Below are positions 7,700 through 16,542 of a stretch of DNA of 49,172 nucleotides, piece after piece. Position 1 is the stretch's first letter, and each line of letters starts with the position of its first letter. The DNA is from a virus: positions 1 through 49,172 of the IMG/VR virus record IMGVR_UViG_3300010354_006498; one strand, given 5' to 3'. Below the pieces are notes generated by a model. The model had not been told where the DNA came from and made no database searches. It worked only from the letters and a program-made list of their open reading frames with translations. The translations under genes were made by a program, and so were the position numbers.

Positions 7700-8059
7700 T
7701 TACAAACTACCAATAACAGCAGAATATTCTTTAGCATTCATACTTTTTTTAGCAAGCGCTGTCAATTCATTGTATATACGATCTCTATATTTACTAATTT
7801 CACTCGGTAGAGAACCTTCTGCATTGTGAATACCATCAATTGATTTCAATACGGTTTGGTGTTTTTTTGATTTTAAATATGTTGCCAAAGCCATCAATGA
7901 TTCTGTATGTTGGTTATTATCGGTAAATTTTTCCATTTTATCCGCAAGATTTCTTATTGGTGAAGAAACTTTTTCTTCGTCTGCTTCGTTTACCATCTTT
8001 GCAAAAATACTCTTTGCTAGGTTTTGTAGTTCTCTGCCTTCATTGACTAAATCTCTCAT
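7700..8059 (-). CDS. Small helical protein with N-terminal NE tag
   Basis: I place the start at ATG 8059 (119 aa), not at the TTG four codons upstream, because GGAA lies about 8 bases before this ATG. The protein then begins MRDLVNEGRELQ, nearly the same as the start of the nested protein encoded at 15204-15893 (KDLVNEGRRIQ). The tag fits a prohead protease site after Glu7; a second candidate follows at KMVNE. The remainder is helical and resembles the 117-aa protein at 6026-6379. No enzymatic motif is seen. It is probably a packaged internal protein or core component, on tag evidence only. Confidence 0.6.
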   Translation of the reverse strand: MRDLVNEGRELQNLAKSIFAKMVNEADEEKVSSPIRNLADKMEKFTDNNQHTESLMALATYLKSKKHQTVLKSIDGIHNAEGSLPSEISKYRDRIYNELTALAKKSMNAKEYSAVIGSL

Positions 8060-8114
8060 TACATTTTCCAAATTGATTATTAAAGTGTGTACATATAGAA
8101 ATAACTATATAAAA

Positions 8115-9968
8115 TTATTTAATTTCACACGCACCACCGGCACACGCTAATTCACCAGACAAATCAGTATTATCATCCATTTCCACAATCTTTGATAAGT
8201 CAACATCGTGTAATTTTTCCATTAGTTGATTATACTTTTCTTCTGTAATATCTTCAAATGGAGCTTGAATATATGAGCCACCATCGTAGTTGAGAACAGA
8301 AAGTCCGTTGAAATGTTCTTTGTTTTCCCACATCCAATTACCAACCGCATCCCATTCATGTTCACGAATAGAAACTGTTGCAGAAATATTATGAGTGTTC
8401 ATACCAGTACGATGACCCGGCTTAATCCAATTTTGATTAAACCACTTTACTCTTTCTAATAATTGTAATGGTGACTCACTACGAAGTATTGAGTGTTCGG
8501 GGGCTTTTTGTGGAACACCAATTACTGCGGTATCATGTGGACGAAAATATTCATCCTCAACCAACTCTGGGTGATTGATTGCAAGATAAGAATAAATTGC
8601 TTCATTCTTTCCAACACGAACTCTACGTAAATAGAAATCATTATGCCATGCATGAATACCAGATGAACACCCAAGAGTTAAAGACGATGTACCTGCTGGT
8701 TTAATTGTTGTTGTACGAGCAGATTTATTAATACCAAGTATAGAAGCAACTCTTTCATTTTCTTCTCTTGATACTTTAGCTGCTGCTTTCAAATCCATTT
8801 TCATTACTTTACCTGAACCAATACCTGTCATACCAACACCAAGAAGAGCATCCTTCTCAGTTGTTCTTTGCCAAATAGGGCGAAGATAATGGAAGTCTGT
8901 ATAACCAGCTTGAAGTGTACCGATGAATGTAGCAGCACGAACTCTTGCTTCTAAATCTTCTTGGTCAACAACATCTGATACATTTACTTCACAAAGGTTA
9001 CAAAATTGGAAAGGACGAAGTGCAATTTCGCAACATGGGTTTGTTCCCCAATCTTTATCATTAGAAAGATAAATACCAGGTTCACCTGCATTAGATAATT
9101 CTATTTTCTTCCAAAGTGATTTGAAAAATTCCTCAGATACTTTACTGCGAAGAAGAACGGCAGAATTATTTGCTCTACCACGTTGTGGATCTAATTCCCA
9201 CCAGTTTCCAAACTTACATGAAATCATATCGTCATCATCTGCGGAGAAAAGAGAAATGAGAGCAGCACGACGAATACCACCTGCAAGAACTGCATCTGCA
9301 ATATGGCAAACAATATCATGTACTTCAATCGGTGAAAGTTGTTCACCATCGCCTTTCAAGTCAAGAATAGCACGGATTTTTTCAATACAAATTCTAAGTG
9401 GCTCAGGACCAGGCGCTTTACCACCACTTGTAATTAAACGAGAACCTTTCTGACGAATATCTGAATAATCAAAGTGGATAGATGAACCACCTGTAAAATA
9501 AGACTTTACGAGTGCCTTAACCGCATCAGCCCAACCTTCAATTGAATCGCCAATAAGATAACGACGTTCTTTAGATTTTGGTTTATGAATAGGAGGAAGT
9601 TGTTCTACATGATGCTTTTGAACTGAGTAACCTACACCTGTACCACCGAGTAAAAGAAACATTACTTCACCAAATGCACGCCAATCATCAATCGGTAAAT
9701 ACGCACAGTTGTAAATTCTATTTGGTGAAATTTCAATTGGTTTACCACCAAATTGAAGTGAACGCATAGATGGAAGTACCTTTTTATCATAAACAAACTT
9801 ATAGACATTTTCAATTTCGTCTGCTAGTTGTGGGTACTTACGTTGGTGCATTTCTTTATTTCTTGTCACCAACTCCGTCCAAGTTTCTCTTCTATTCAAT
9901 TCTGGTAAGTAACGTGAGTATTTCATATACACAGTAATTTCAGAAAGAATCCGATTACTAATCTCCAT
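8115..9968 (-). CDS. Class II (adenosylcobalamin-dependent) ribonucleoside-triphosphate reductase, monomeric type
   Basis: Start chosen at ATG 9968 (617 aa) because GGAG lies 7 bases ahead; a longer frame would start inside a terminator. The protein resembles the Lactobacillus leichmannii RTPR type. The active-site motif NPCCEI (residues 310-315) holds the thiyl cysteine Cys312 and Glu314. Cys88 (YNCAYLP) and Cys323 (FCNLCE) fit the substrate-reducing disulfide pair. The C-terminus ACAGGACEIK holds the external relay pair, spaced five residues apart as in the family. It makes dNTPs for phage replication and needs B12, which the host must supply. At 617 aa it is shorter than the 739-aa Lactobacillus enzyme. 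The thioredoxin gene about 5 kb downstream is a plausible reductant. Confidence 0.93.
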   Translation of the reverse strand: MEISNRILSEITVYMKYSRYLPELNRRETWTELVTRNKEMHQRKYPQLADEIENVYKFVYDKKVLPSMRSLQFGGKPIEISPNRIYNCAYLPIDDWRAFGEVMFLLLGGTGVGYSVQKHHVEQLPPIHKPKSKERRYLIGDSIEGWADAVKALVKSYFTGGSSIHFDYSDIRQKGSRLITSGGKAPGPEPLRICIEKIRAILDLKGDGEQLSPIEVHDIVCHIADAVLAGGIRRAALISLFSADDDDMISCKFGNWWELDPQRGRANNSAVLLRSKVSEEFFKSLWKKIELSNAGEPGIYLSNDKDWGTNPCCEIALRPFQFCNLCEVNVSDVVDQEDLEARVRAATFIGTLQAGYTDFHYLRPIWQRTTEKDALLGVGMTGIGSGKVMKMDLKAAAKVSREENERVASILGINKSARTTTIKPAGTSSLTLGCSSGIHAWHNDFYLRRVRVGKNEAIYSYLAINHPELVEDEYFRPHDTAVIGVPQKAPEHSILRSESPLQLLERVKWFNQNWIKPGHRTGMNTHNISATVSIREHEWDAVGNWMWENKEHFNGLSVLNYDGGSYIQAPFEDITEEKYNQLMEKLHDVDLSKIVEMDDNTDLSGELACAGGACEIK

Positions 9969-10018
9969 TTTTATCTCCATCATTTTTTTATTGAAAACGT
10001 CATTTTTATTGTAAAAAA

Positions 10019-10050
10019 CAAAACCATACACAAATAAGTATATGGTTTTG
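10019..10050 (-). terminator. Intrinsic terminator between the 200-aa gene and the reductase
   Basis: On the minus strand a 13-bp stem (CAAAACCATATAC paired to GTGTATGGTTTTG, one wobble) encloses a 6-base loop and is followed by TTTTTT. It ends the replication-gene unit before the ribonucleotide reductase. Confidence 0.8.
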
Positions 10051-10076
10051 ATTAAAAAAATTGGGTTTTAATAAAA

Positions 10077-10679
10077 TTATTTCATAACCCATTTTTCACC
10101 GTCCCACCACTCAAAACCAGGTAAATCTGATTTATAACCAAACTCATCATACCACTCTGAAATGTACATATAAGGATAAGAGTGTTCTCTTAACTTATGT
10201 AAAAAGAAGTAATTAACCATTGGGGTTATACCGCTTTTATCTAAACGCCCACCTATTAAGGTGGATACAAATGGTATATCATCAAACCATAACAATATCG
10301 AAAAAACAGAATCGTTGAAATAATAAATTTCATGTGGAAATAAAACAGTATATGCTACTTCGTCTAAGACTACGGCAGGATATAAATGTTTACAGTTTTC
10401 TAATATCTGTTTGTAATCACCGTCAGTTGATACTTTTATTTTGTTCAACCTACGTCTTCTGTTACCAGAAATAGGAGCAATCTTTACTCTCGATGATCTT
10501 GACTGATACCATTTTCCATCACGAGTTGGAAGCCAACCACTTTCAAACAATTCTTTACTAGATTCACCATCAGGAAAACAAAACAATTCGCATAAAGCTG
10601 AGCCACTTTCTAAGTCATACTTACCATTTACGTGACTTACCTTTGTTCTCATTCTGTACTCTCGTTTGTGAATAATCAT
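10077..10679 (-). CDS. Unknown protein with faint resemblance to arginyl/leucyl-transferase GNAT folds
   Basis: A 200-aa protein rich in aromatic residues. Two segments recall bacterial aminoacyl-tRNA-protein transferases: SGWLPTRDGKWYQSRSSR followed by an arginine-rich GNRRRRL, and near the C-terminus YISEWYDEFGYKSDLPGFEW then WDGEKW, similar to the GYW...YK...G.W ending of those enzymes. The order fits, but identity is low and the call stays tentative. The ATG at 10679 lacks a clear ribosome binding site; an in-frame ATG nine codons later has a GAGAG upstream and is an alternative. It lies directly after the helicase gene and is followed by a strong terminator. Confidence 0.4.
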   Translation of the reverse strand: MIIHKREYRMRTKVSHVNGKYDLESGSALCELFCFPDGESSKELFESGWLPTRDGKWYQSRSSRVKIAPISGNRRRRLNKIKVSTDGDYKQILENCKHLYPAVVLDEVAYTVLFPHEIYYFNDSVFSILLWFDDIPFVSTLIGGRLDKSGITPMVNYFFLHKLREHSYPYMYISEWYDEFGYKSDLPGFEWWDGEKWVMK

Positions 10680-10729
10680 GTATTATTCGTAACAACGAAA
10701 CATGATAAAACGATAGCATTGTATAAGTA

Positions 10730-12082
10730 TTAGAATCCTTCTAATTCTTTGAATTTTTGTGAAAGCGCTTTCTTTACATTCTTTTCACCTTTCATAGTAA
10801 CCGTTACAGTTTTACCCATATCAGAGTTTGGTTCGTATATTTCTATATGGCCAGTCATTGTGTTTACCTTACTTGGAAACGTCATACCATCTGGACCAAA
10901 CCTATTTTTGATAATATGCCATCTGCCTGTACCACCGACTTTATCATCTAACTTTCTTGATAGTGACATTACAAAGTCAGCAATCATCATTTTATTATAT
11001 GATTCTGAAACCTTGCCACCTTCAATAACATCGTCTTCTAATGAAGAACGATTTGCTTGTGAAGCAGTCCAAATTGGAAGTTTGTATAAGCCAGCAATTC
11101 CTCTAAGGTCTTCATAAATATCATTTAACTCCAATCTCTTATCACCTGCTTTTGCGGGTTTAATCAAGTCTGCGTAATCAACAATAATCAAATCTGGCGG
11201 TTTACCTTGACCAATACATTTCTCGATGTGAGAAGTAAGTGTGTTAATAGATGGAGTTTTTGTTGGATAATACTTAACAATTAATTCTCCTTTTAAGTTC
11301 TCCATTGCCGATTTGATTTTCTCTTGTGCGTGTTCTTCGCCTAAGTTTTGAAAAGCAATCTTTGTAAAGTAAGCATCGAATCTTCTTGCAACATAATGTT
11401 GATTCAATTCAAGTGTATAATAAATAACACGTTTACCAGCTTTAACTGCGTTTGCTGCGAGACTTACTAAACCCCATGACTTACCACCACCTGCTGGAGC
11501 AACTAATACACCAAGTTCTCCTGCTGCTAATCCACCTGACATAATATCGTTAATAACATTCCAACCTGTTGGAACACATTCTCTTGCACCTTCTGCATAA
11601 CGGGATACTACATCGATTTTATATTCGTGTCCAATATCTTTATCCGCTCCTGCTTTAAGTGCGTTATCAATTTTCTTTTTAATCAAATCATACTTACCAC
11701 TTCTGAGTAAGTCAACCGATTCCAATATTGCTATTTTCATCTTTTGATTTTTACAAAACTCAAGTACAGTATTTTTAACATACTCATCATCAGCATTATC
11801 TGTGTACTTTTTTACTTGTTTAAGTGCGTCAAGTACCGTTGTTTTCAATACTTTATCATCTACCGCTAGTAATTCAGATTTGAATACGTCTGAAGTTGGA
11901 GGACTTTTATATTTCTCATAATAAGAAATAATCTTCTCAACTAACCAAGAGTTTGCCTGTGATTCAAAATAAGTTGGATCTATAAGGTCTGACACTTGTT
12001 GTAGGAATTCTCTGTCTTTTAATAGTGATATAATTACTTTTGTTTGAAATGTTTGACCATATTGGGATAAATTATCCTGCAT
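10730..12082 (-). CDS. Replicative DNA helicase, DnaB/gp41 family
   Basis: A 450-aa RecA-fold hexameric helicase. A helical N-terminal domain (residues 1-150) is followed by the ATPase domain with Walker A APAGGGKS (195-202), Walker B LIIVDYADL (298-306) and the sensor-type motif SQANRSS. A basic, FKELEGF-terminated tail ends the protein. The size and N-terminal domain match T4 gp41 and DnaB. It would unwind the fork 5' to 3' with the phage polymerase. Its start overlaps the 5' nuclease gene by 11 bases, and it belongs to the co-directional block with UvsX and SSB. No primase is visible in this window. Confidence 0.93.
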   Translation of the reverse strand: MQDNLSQYGQTFQTKVIISLLKDREFLQQVSDLIDPTYFESQANSWLVEKIISYYEKYKSPPTSDVFKSELLAVDDKVLKTTVLDALKQVKKYTDNADDEYVKNTVLEFCKNQKMKIAILESVDLLRSGKYDLIKKKIDNALKAGADKDIGHEYKIDVVSRYAEGARECVPTGWNVINDIMSGGLAAGELGVLVAPAGGGKSWGLVSLAANAVKAGKRVIYYTLELNQHYVARRFDAYFTKIAFQNLGEEHAQEKIKSAMENLKGELIVKYYPTKTPSINTLTSHIEKCIGQGKPPDLIIVDYADLIKPAKAGDKRLELNDIYEDLRGIAGLYKLPIWTASQANRSSLEDDVIEGGKVSESYNKMMIADFVMSLSRKLDDKVGGTGRWHIIKNRFGPDGMTFPSKVNTMTGHIEIYEPNSDMGKTVTVTMKGEKNVKKALSQKFKELEGF

Positions 12083-13115
12083 ATATATTCCGAATCGTAT
12101 TTAGATTTCCAAAATTTCTCTGTAACCAATATTCAAAATTAGGTATAGCAGAATATAATTTATCTGCTATAAATAATTTATCCAACTCAATTTTATTTAG
12201 TGTTTGGATTTCACCATCGACCATGCCACGTATAGATGATTTAAAACTTTGTGAAATATCAACATCATGTAATTGCATAATCTGATAGTTAGTTTCTAAT
12301 ACACTAATGTTATTTTTGAGTTCATTGATTGCTTTAGATTTATTATCATACAATTTACAAAATTCTATGAACATATCTAAATCAATTTTTCTTTTTTCTG
12401 AAAGTATCGGAAAGTGTTTCAATATTGTTTTTTCACCAAGGCCGTTTATACCTTTTATGTTATCAGATTTATCACCTAACAGTGCTTTGAATAAAATAAA
12501 ATTCTCACACCACACTCCAGTTTCTTCTAACAGATTTTCTGGTGTATATAACTTCTTTTTCGTTGGTAAATAAACAGAAACTTGTTCTGATACTAATTGA
12601 AGAAAATCCCTGTCATTTGATAATATAACAGATTTTTCTTTGAAATAAAAAGAAAGGTAGGCAATAACATCATCAGCCTCAATATTATCCATCGATATAA
12701 TGGTTAATGGCAAATTCTGTAAATATGAAAACAGACGAAACAGTTGAAACCTCATAGACTTTTGTTCATCCTCAAGATTCTCAAAACCCGCAACCCTATT
12801 CAATTTAGATTTAATTGCTCTACCTTCCTTGTAATTTGAATATATTTTTTTTCTTCTTAGTGAACCACCCTTTCCATCAAACACCACAACAACCCGCGTG
12901 GGGTTAACCATGCGGACTGTTGCAGCCAGTGATTGGAGAAAACCAGAAAGACCACCGATGTGTTGCCCATCCTCGTTAAGAGTAGGAATAGCTGAGAATG
13001 TTCTTATAAATAAGTTCATTCCATCTACAATCAAAACCTTACTATCGCGGTGTAAATTACCTTGTAGTTCTTTCTCGGTTTCTATTTCTTGAAGTAGTTT
13101 CTGATACTTGTTCAT
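12072..13115 (-). CDS. 5'-3' exonuclease / RNase H of the FEN family (T4 RNase H-like)
   Basis: A 347-aa FEN-family nuclease. Metal-binding acidic residues sit in the expected order: DGMN (Asp31), FDGKGG (79-84), EADD (146-149) and NDRDF (167-171). A helix-hairpin-helix follows at GDKSDNIKGINGLGEKTI (214-231), as in T4 RNase H and Taq 5' nuclease. It would remove RNA primers and flaps on the lagging strand. The ATG overlaps the stop of uvsX by one base (TAATG), and its end overlaps the helicase start, so the three are translationally coupled. The extra C-terminal 90 residues are not assigned. Confidence 0.92.
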   Translation of the reverse strand: MNKYQKLLQEIETEKELQGNLHRDSKVLIVDGMNLFIRTFSAIPTLNEDGQHIGGLSGFLQSLAATVRMVNPTRVVVVFDGKGGSLRRKKIYSNYKEGRAIKSKLNRVAGFENLEDEQKSMRFQLFRLFSYLQNLPLTIISMDNIEADDVIAYLSFYFKEKSVILSNDRDFLQLVSEQVSVYLPTKKKLYTPENLLEETGVWCENFILFKALLGDKSDNIKGINGLGEKTILKHFPILSEKRKIDLDMFIEFCKLYDNKSKAINELKNNISVLETNYQIMQLHDVDISQSFKSSIRGMVDGEIQTLNKIELDKLFIADKLYSAIPNFEYWLQRNFGNLNTIRNIYAG

Positions 13116-14260
13116 TATATTTCATCATCAATTGATTGATTTGAAATAACTACTTCATCAATACGAGCGGAGTCAAGTTGTTGGTATTTCATAATTACCT
13201 TTTCGGCAATTTCATCATAAACCATTTCTTTTAATTTTGGATGATTCATAATTTTTTCAACAAAGTCTTTCGATTGAAATTTAATAACTTCACCAGTTTC
13301 TTTGTTTGTCCATGAATACCAAGCACCTGCTTGTGCAACGAGGTTATAATCTTTCATCGTAGTAAGCCAACTGCTATAGTCATCTATACCAGAGTCAAAA
13401 TAAATCTCGTATTCACATTCTCGTAGTGGTGGACCAACTCTATTCTTTACTAATTTAGCCTTTACTCTTGAACCCACTATTTCATCGTGTCCCTCAACCT
13501 TTGCTTTAATAGCACCGATTGAAGAAAGACGAAGACGAACAGAAGCATGGAAAGGAATACCTTTACCACCTGGTGTTGTCCATGGGTCTGAGAATGCAGG
13601 AGCATTTAGTTTTTGACGAAGTTGGTTTGTGATAATAAGACAAATACGTTCTCTACCGATTAAGTTTGTTATTTTTCTCATTGCTTTTGAAATGATAAGT
13701 GCTTTTGCCGTAGCATAACCATCTTTATCAAAATCTGCAGCCATCTCTGTTTTAGTAGATGCACCCGCAATAGAATCAACAACAATCGTAACTAATCTAT
13801 TTTTATCAGAAGAACGAACCTTCTCGATAATAACCTCAACCGCTTCAAAAACATCCTCTACGGTTTCCAATGGAATGTAGAGCATATCTTTAAGGTTCAA
13901 ACCAATTGCGGTTAAGTATTCGGTAGAAATAGCATTTTCTGTATCTATGTAAACTGCAAGTCCATTTTTTCTTTGAGTGTTTAGTAGAGCGTGTGCTGCT
14001 AACAAAGATTTACCTGATTGTTCTAATCCTGTTATTTCACACACTCTACCGACTGGAAATCCACCATTCTTACGATTTGAAATTGCCAAATCAAGAATTG
14101 TTGAGCCAGTACCAACCCATTCTTTTACAATCGTGGGTGCATCACTATCACCCTCAAGAAAATAAGCGGTCTTGAAATGTTGTTCTTTGAACTTTTTGTT
14201 TATTGTTTCTGCAATAACTCCACCGAGTTCATCGGATAAGTCACTCTTTGATTTTGCCAT
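13115..14260 (-). CDS. uvsX: UvsX/RecA-type recombinase
   Basis: A 381-aa RecA-family protein. Walker A is GLEQSGKS (78-85), Walker B is TIVVDSIAG, and the DNA-binding loop region includes TNQLRQK followed by TTPGGKGIPFHAS, the conserved TPGG segment after loop 2. The catalytic Glu of the ENAIS segment is present. The length fits T4 UvsX (391 aa). It drives strand exchange and recombination-dependent replication on SSB-coated DNA. It is directly downstream of the SSB gene (14-base gap), with AGGGA before its ATG. No UvsY-like mediator is recognised nearby. Confidence 0.95.
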   Translation of the reverse strand: MAKSKSDLSDELGGVIAETINKKFKEQHFKTAYFLEGDSDAPTIVKEWVGTGSTILDLAISNRKNGGFPVGRVCEITGLEQSGKSLLAAHALLNTQRKNGLAVYIDTENAISTEYLTAIGLNLKDMLYIPLETVEDVFEAVEVIIEKVRSSDKNRLVTIVVDSIAGASTKTEMAADFDKDGYATAKALIISKAMRKITNLIGRERICLIITNQLRQKLNAPAFSDPWTTPGGKGIPFHASVRLRLSSIGAIKAKVEGHDEIVGSRVKAKLVKNRVGPPLRECEYEIYFDSGIDDYSSWLTTMKDYNLVAQAGAWYSWTNKETGEVIKFQSKDFVEKIMNHPKLKEMVYDEIAEKVIMKYQQLDSARIDEVVISNQSIDDEI

Positions 14261-14274
14261 AACGTATATCCCTA

Positions 14275-15042
14275 TTAAAATAAGTCATCAAAAGAAGAAG
14301 CTATTGTTGGAGAAGTTGCTGCTTCTACAAGAGTCTTAGCAGGTTGTGCCTTTTTTGTAGAAGTTTTTACAACGTCTTCTGATTCTTCTTGTGTAGTTCC
14401 CATCCAAGTTTGTAATTGTGATTTTAATTCATCATAAGAAGGTTCTGGATAAAGTTCATTTATTTTTGGTTGCTGTTTAACCTTCTCAAGAACCGCAGGA
14501 TTTTCTGTAAGTGGTGTTTGCTTTGGTTTAACACGAATAGATGTTTCTGCGTAAGACTTACCCACTTCTTCTGCTGACTTAACAGTAACTACAATATCAC
14601 GACCGTTTTTAGGATCGGATAAATCACCGTAATCTTCATCAGCAAAAAATGTTAAAAGTTCTTCATAAATCTGTTTACCGAATCCCCAAAACTTTACACC
14701 CTCAGATTCTTGTCCACGAATAATAACTGGTAAATATGTTCTCATTTTTGGTTCGAGCTTTCTTCCCATTAACCAATCTTCTTTATCTCCAGTTTGTTTT
14801 AACTTTTCTGCAAACTCAAGAATTGGATCAGGACGACCATACGTTACAGGAGAAAGAATAGAACGCTTTCCTATATTGTAATGGAAGTAAAGGTCAATGA
14901 ATGGATTCTCTAAATTGTGAACATAGGGAACGATTCTTATTTGATGTTCACCTGGTTCTGGTTTCCAAATGTTTGAAACACGATTGTTTGTATTCTTTAG
15001 TGAAGACAAACGATTTTTAATTGCATCAAGATTGATAGCCAT
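14275..15042 (-). CDS. Single-stranded DNA-binding protein, gp32-like
   Basis: A 255-aa protein with the layout of T4 gp32. A basic N-terminal segment for cooperativity (AINLDAIKNRLSSLK) is followed by a core with IWKPEPGEHQIRIVPY and FHYNIG, then a flexible linker and an acidic C-terminal tip SSFDDLF that would recruit replication proteins. The zinc-binding Cys residues of T4 gp32 are missing; the core contains no cysteine, as in some divergent phage homologues. It has a strong AAGGAG site and a 100-base leader containing a promoter-like box, which fits high expression ahead of the uvsX-nuclease-helicase block. Confidence 0.88.
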   Translation of the reverse strand: MAINLDAIKNRLSSLKNTNNRVSNIWKPEPGEHQIRIVPYVHNLENPFIDLYFHYNIGKRSILSPVTYGRPDPILEFAEKLKQTGDKEDWLMGRKLEPKMRTYLPVIIRGQESEGVKFWGFGKQIYEELLTFFADEDYGDLSDPKNGRDIVVTVKSAEEVGKSYAETSIRVKPKQTPLTENPAVLEKVKQQPKINELYPEPSYDELKSQLQTWMGTTQEESEDVVKTSTKKAQPAKTLVEAATSPTIASSFDDLF

Positions 15043-15144
15043 GATGTAGCTCCTTAATAAATAATAAATAATGTTGAACTTCTATTGTTCAATATGTTAG
15101 TACAAATATAATGATTTAATGTTTAATATTCAAATTTTTAATAA

Positions 15145-15153
15145 AATAAATAT
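15145..15153 (-). promoter_or_regulatory. Promoter-like box (ATATTTATT)
   Basis: A copy of the recurrent ATATTTAT motif, right after the terminator at 15153-15171 and about 100 bases before the SSB start. It could initiate the replication unit. Confidence 0.4.
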
Positions 15154-15171
15154 GGGGACAAAATGTCCCCA
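15153..15171 (-). terminator. Intrinsic terminator before the replication genes
   Basis: An 8-bp perfect stem TGGGGACA / TGTCCCCA with a 3-base loop. On the minus strand an AT-rich run (TATTTATTTTATT) follows. It lies 33 bases after the stop of the gene at 15204-16532. Confidence 0.75.
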
Positions 15172-15203
15172 ATGATTTTATCTGTTAACTTTATCATGTA
15201 AAG

Positions 15204-15893
15204 TTATTGTTTAGGAACAAGTAATTTAATGTCTATTCCTGTTTGTTTCTTTAATGCTTGTTCTGCTGCCTTAACATCATTGTTACTTGCTTTTAATGCT
15301 TCAACCGCCATCTTACTTGTGCCAGGTAAATCTACTATATTAATTGGCTTAATATCACCAAAATCTTCAAAATTTTTGAAAGAACCGTACCCAAATTTAA
15401 ACTTTTTAAGTGATGATGGAAGACCTTTTAAAGATTTTAAATTATCACATTGAGCTACTTCTACCTCACCGCCACCTTCAAGATTAATTGAAAAACCCTC
15501 AAAACTAACTAAATCACATTTTTCAATTAAAACTTTAGCACATATTTTTGGCCATCTTTCTAATTTGAAAAGAGTTGGTTGTCCTGTAATATTTTTTATA
15601 TGTAAAGTTCCATTATCTAAAATTTTATTAACTGCAAGTGCTAAACCTTTTTTGTCAGCGTCCATCCATTCTTTAGTACCATCTACCCAAAAGTTTTTAC
15701 TCACGTCAACAGTTCCGTCTGATTTCTTTAATACCTTTTCTCTATCAAGTTCAAACTGCTTTACCAAAGCGGTAAAGTCCTCTGAATCTTTGAACACATC
15801 TTTTATTTTATCAAAAAACCCCTCGTTAACTTTTTTCAAAAAAGTCTCTTGGATTCTTCTTCCTTCGTTTACCAAGTCTTTTTGCTTTTTCAT
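15204..15893 (-). CDS. Nested in-frame product with its own start and NE tag (229 aa)
   Basis: Within the 442-aa frame, codon 214 is an ATG preceded by AAGGAG with 8 bases between, an ideal ribosome binding site. The product would begin MKKQKDLVNEGRRIQ, with the tag in the same N-terminal place as in MRDLVNEGRELQ from the gene at 7700-8059. The tag is therefore more convincing as a true N-terminus here than as an internal site of the long protein. Nested in-frame genes are known among phage head proteins, such as lambda Nu3 within C. The remainder contains KVNEGFF and the leucine-rich-like C-terminus. The long and short forms may both be made. Confidence 0.55.
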   Translation of the reverse strand: MKKQKDLVNEGRRIQETFLKKVNEGFFDKIKDVFKDSEDFTALVKQFELDREKVLKKSDGTVDVSKNFWVDGTKEWMDADKKGLALAVNKILDNGTLHIKNITGQPTLFKLERWPKICAKVLIEKCDLVSFEGFSINLEGGGEVEVAQCDNLKSLKGLPSSLKKFKFGYGSFKNFEDFGDIKPINIVDLPGTSKMAVEALKASNNDVKAAEQALKKQTGIDIKLLVPKQ

Positions 15894-16532
15894 TTTAGAA
15901 ACTCCTTCATTTCTGTTATACTTACTAATAATGTTAGTTCTTATAATTTCTTTTATTTTCTTACGTAACTTATTTTTCAACCGTTCATTAACCTTTATCT
16001 CAGTTTTTGGTTCTTCTGCCGGTTCTGGTGTTTCAGCTGCAGCCATTTGTTCCAAATCTGATTTTATTGATGAAGATATATTATTACCAATTGAAGCTAA
16101 ACTTGTTGATAATTTACCAACAAGTTCTTTTTCTTGTTTTGTAAGACGCCCTTTTATAAATAAGCCAACTTTACCCAAGAGTTTCTCTATATCTTTATCC
16201 CTATCGCTTTCATTTGTTTCACCAGTTGATACTGTTTTTAATTTATCAATGGAACTATATAATTTTTTTAGTATTGGATTTCCCATAAATCGCGAAGAAA
16301 CCGCTTTGAACGCTTCTTCATTTTCTGTGTAAGCCTCTTCAGATTTTACTTTACCAAACCATTTTGCAATACGCTCAGGTGCTTTCGATGAAAACATAGA
16401 ACTCAACAAACCATTTCCTTTTGAAAGGAAACTTGCAATATCTATAAAAACAATATAACTCATAGGACTTATATTGGCTAAAGAAACATCTTCATTAATA
16501 CGTACTGATTTTTTTGGATTAATTTTTTTCAT
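15204..16532 (-). CDS. Tagged precursor-like protein of unknown function, 442 aa
   Basis: The protein starts MKKINPKKSVRINEDVSL, with an NE tag ending at Glu14. Residues 15-170 are largely helical and pass through an acidic, Ala/Pro/Glu-rich linker. Near residues 180-245 come further candidate cleavage sites: KVNE, DLVNEG and KVNEGFF. The C-terminal 180 residues hold a leucine-rich-like stretch (VLIEKCDLVSFEGF, LKSLKGLPSSLKKF), which suggests a short solenoid. The KVNEGFF-D-x-x-K junction resembles the junctions in the two paralogues at 43639-46247 (LSEGFF, LNEGF). An internal start at 15893 with a strong ribosome binding site would produce the C-terminal half alone. It may be a polyprotein-like head precursor. 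No enzymatic motif is visible. Confidence 0.6.
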   Translation of the reverse strand: MKKINPKKSVRINEDVSLANISPMSYIVFIDIASFLSKGNGLLSSMFSSKAPERIAKWFGKVKSEEAYTENEEAFKAVSSRFMGNPILKKLYSSIDKLKTVSTGETNESDRDKDIEKLLGKVGLFIKGRLTKQEKELVGKLSTSLASIGNNISSSIKSDLEQMAAAETPEPAEEPKTEIKVNERLKNKLRKKIKEIIRTNIISKYNRNEGVSKMKKQKDLVNEGRRIQETFLKKVNEGFFDKIKDVFKDSEDFTALVKQFELDREKVLKKSDGTVDVSKNFWVDGTKEWMDADKKGLALAVNKILDNGTLHIKNITGQPTLFKLERWPKICAKVLIEKCDLVSFEGFSINLEGGGEVEVAQCDNLKSLKGLPSSLKKFKFGYGSFKNFEDFGDIKPINIVDLPGTSKMAVEALKASNNDVKAAEQALKKQTGIDIKLLVPKQ

Positions 16533-16542
16533 ATAATGTCTC

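Noticed and set aside
8060-8071. TTG start four codons upstream for the 119-aa tagged gene
   Set aside because: The GGAA site lies within this extension and is correctly spaced for the ATG at 8059.
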